Shown: positions 6,489-6,877 of the stretch, one piece after another
How positions within the stretch are numbered: position 1 is the first letter of the stretch
Layout: each line of letters begins with the position of its first letter
DNA from: Rhodobiaceae bacterium
GTDB taxonomy: Bacteria; Pseudomonadota; Alphaproteobacteria; Parvibaculales; Parvibaculaceae
DNA length: 6,877 nt
NCBI GenBank assembly: GCA_002746275.1
Contig: NVWR01000005.1
Span: 53,863 to 60,739, forward strand
Reading direction: 5' to 3'
Translations under genes and position numbers: made by a program
The notes under the pieces: generated by a model
What the model saw: the letters and a program-made list of their open reading frames with translations, nothing else
Told to the model about the DNA's origin: nothing
Database searches by the model: none

Positions 6489-6877
6489 CACGACGCCTCC
6501 TTAATGTCTGTCGTTTCGAGCTTGTCTGCGAGCAGCGTCCGCGTTTCCCTGTCCAGGTCACCGCGCTGCAAGCGTTCACTAAGCCCAACACTCCAATGAG
6601 ATCGGAGTTCCTTTTCCGCGTCCTTCATCTTCAACAAAAGTCGCTCGCGGCTTTTGTCTGTCGCGATAGCTTGCAAGATCAAGGACGTGCCGAAATGCAC
6701 ATGCGCCTCCATCTCGTCCAGCGAGGTCAAACCATGGGCCCATTGAACAATGTGGCTCAGCAAGAGCTGGCCGAATGTTGCAGCAAAGATGTCTGCATCG
6801 ACATGAGGAGACAGCAGACCGGCTTCTGTCGCCCGGCCAAGCAATCTCTTCCACAACCGAAAGGGCGAGATGCTGGC
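6488..6877 (-). CDS. TetR/AcrR-family regulator, C-terminal part (5' end cut by window edge)
   Basis: The frame is open from the right edge to a TGA at 6490-6488, giving 129 residues. There is no true start in the window: a TTG at 6856 is an internal Leu codon, with coding sequence (ASISPFR...) continuing upstream of it. The visible part is all-helical and resembles the ligand-binding and dimerisation domain of TetR regulators: LWKRLLGRATEAGLLSPHVD, then a helix with FGQLLLSHIVQWAHG, then HFGTSLILQAIA. The expected N-terminal helix-turn-helix lies outside the window, so the assignment rests on the C-terminal style and on gene position. After the TetR-like domain, about 45 charged residues (ERLLLKMKDAEKELRSHW and on) form a likely helical tail that is longer than usual. 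The gene is upstream of the Baeyer-Villiger gene in the same direction, 113 bp away, and probably regulates that unit in response to a ketone or related ligand. Confidence 0.72.
   Translation of the reverse strand, partial: ASISPFRLWKRLLGRATEAGLLSPHVDADIFAATFGQLLLSHIVQWAHGLTSLDEMEAHVHFGTSLILQAIATDKSRERLLLKMKDAEKELRSHWSVGLSERLQRGDLDRETRTLLADKLETTDIKEAS
6496..6502 (-). promoter_or_regulatory. Near-consensus Shine-Dalgarno inside the end of tetR
   Basis: AAGGAGG on the minus strand lies within the last codons of tetR, 7 nt before the ATG at 6488. Its strength and spacing suggest real translation initiation there. The next functional start downstream, the monooxygenase ATG, is over 110 nt away, so this site cannot serve it directly. 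Confidence 0.55.

Noticed and set aside
6488..6856. TetR fragment treated as a complete 122-residue gene starting at a TTG
   Set aside because: The frame continues upstream of 6856 to the window edge with coding-like sequence and no ribosome site, so the TTG is an internal leucine codon.
1..6877. Search for CRISPR repeats, tRNA genes, transposase genes, IS-type terminal repeats and phage or defence genes
   Set aside because: No spaced direct repeats, cloverleaf-like segments, transposase motifs or defence domains were found by reading. All long open frames are explained by ordinary metabolic, transport and regulatory genes.

Overview
The window is moderately GC-rich, densely coded chromosomal DNA. 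It carries the transport, dehydrogenase and monooxygenase genes typical of a metabolically versatile Proteobacterium, and the gene content and codon style suggest an alphaproteobacterium. That placement is inference, because no rRNA or other taxonomic marker is present. I see no tRNA, rRNA, CRISPR array, insertion sequence, integrase or phage gene.

Layout. (1) Positions 1-989, minus strand: the N-terminal 329 residues of a UMF1/Atg22-type MFS transporter, cut by the left edge. (2) Positions 990-1138: a divergent promoter region. (3) Positions 1139-2125, plus: an NAD(P)-dependent D-2-hydroxyacid dehydrogenase. (4) Positions 2109-2996, minus: a LysR-type regulator whose 3' end overlaps the dehydrogenase gene by 17 bp. 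(5) Positions 2997-3133: a second divergent region, with a candidate operator. (6) Positions 3134-3955, plus: a classical short-chain dehydrogenase/reductase. (7) Positions 4114-4497, plus: a small four-helix membrane protein of no known function. (8) Positions 4516-4542: a strong bidirectional terminator between convergent genes. (9) Positions 4563-6374, minus: a 603-residue type I Baeyer-Villiger monooxygenase. (10) Positions 6444-6488, minus: a 14-codon leader-like ORF with a strong Shine-Dalgarno. (11) Positions 6488-6877, minus: the C-terminal part of a TetR-family regulator, cut by the right edge.

How the genes may work together. The TetR, mini-ORF and monooxygenase genes run in one direction with short gaps and look like one transcription unit, in which a ligand-responsive repressor would control oxidation of a ketone to an ester or lactone. 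The LysR and SDR genes form a standard divergent regulator-target pair. An SDR supplying a ketone to the monooxygenase would be biochemically sensible, but the two lie in different transcription units and no esterase or lactonase is visible, so this link is conjecture. The transporter and the D-2-hydroxyacid dehydrogenase share a divergent promoter region and might handle a common organic acid.

Nothing here amounts to a clearly new system. The most unusual feature is the mini-ORF. It overlaps the TetR stop codon, has a near-consensus ribosome binding site, and is in the same frame as the monooxygenase, separated from it by one TAA stop.
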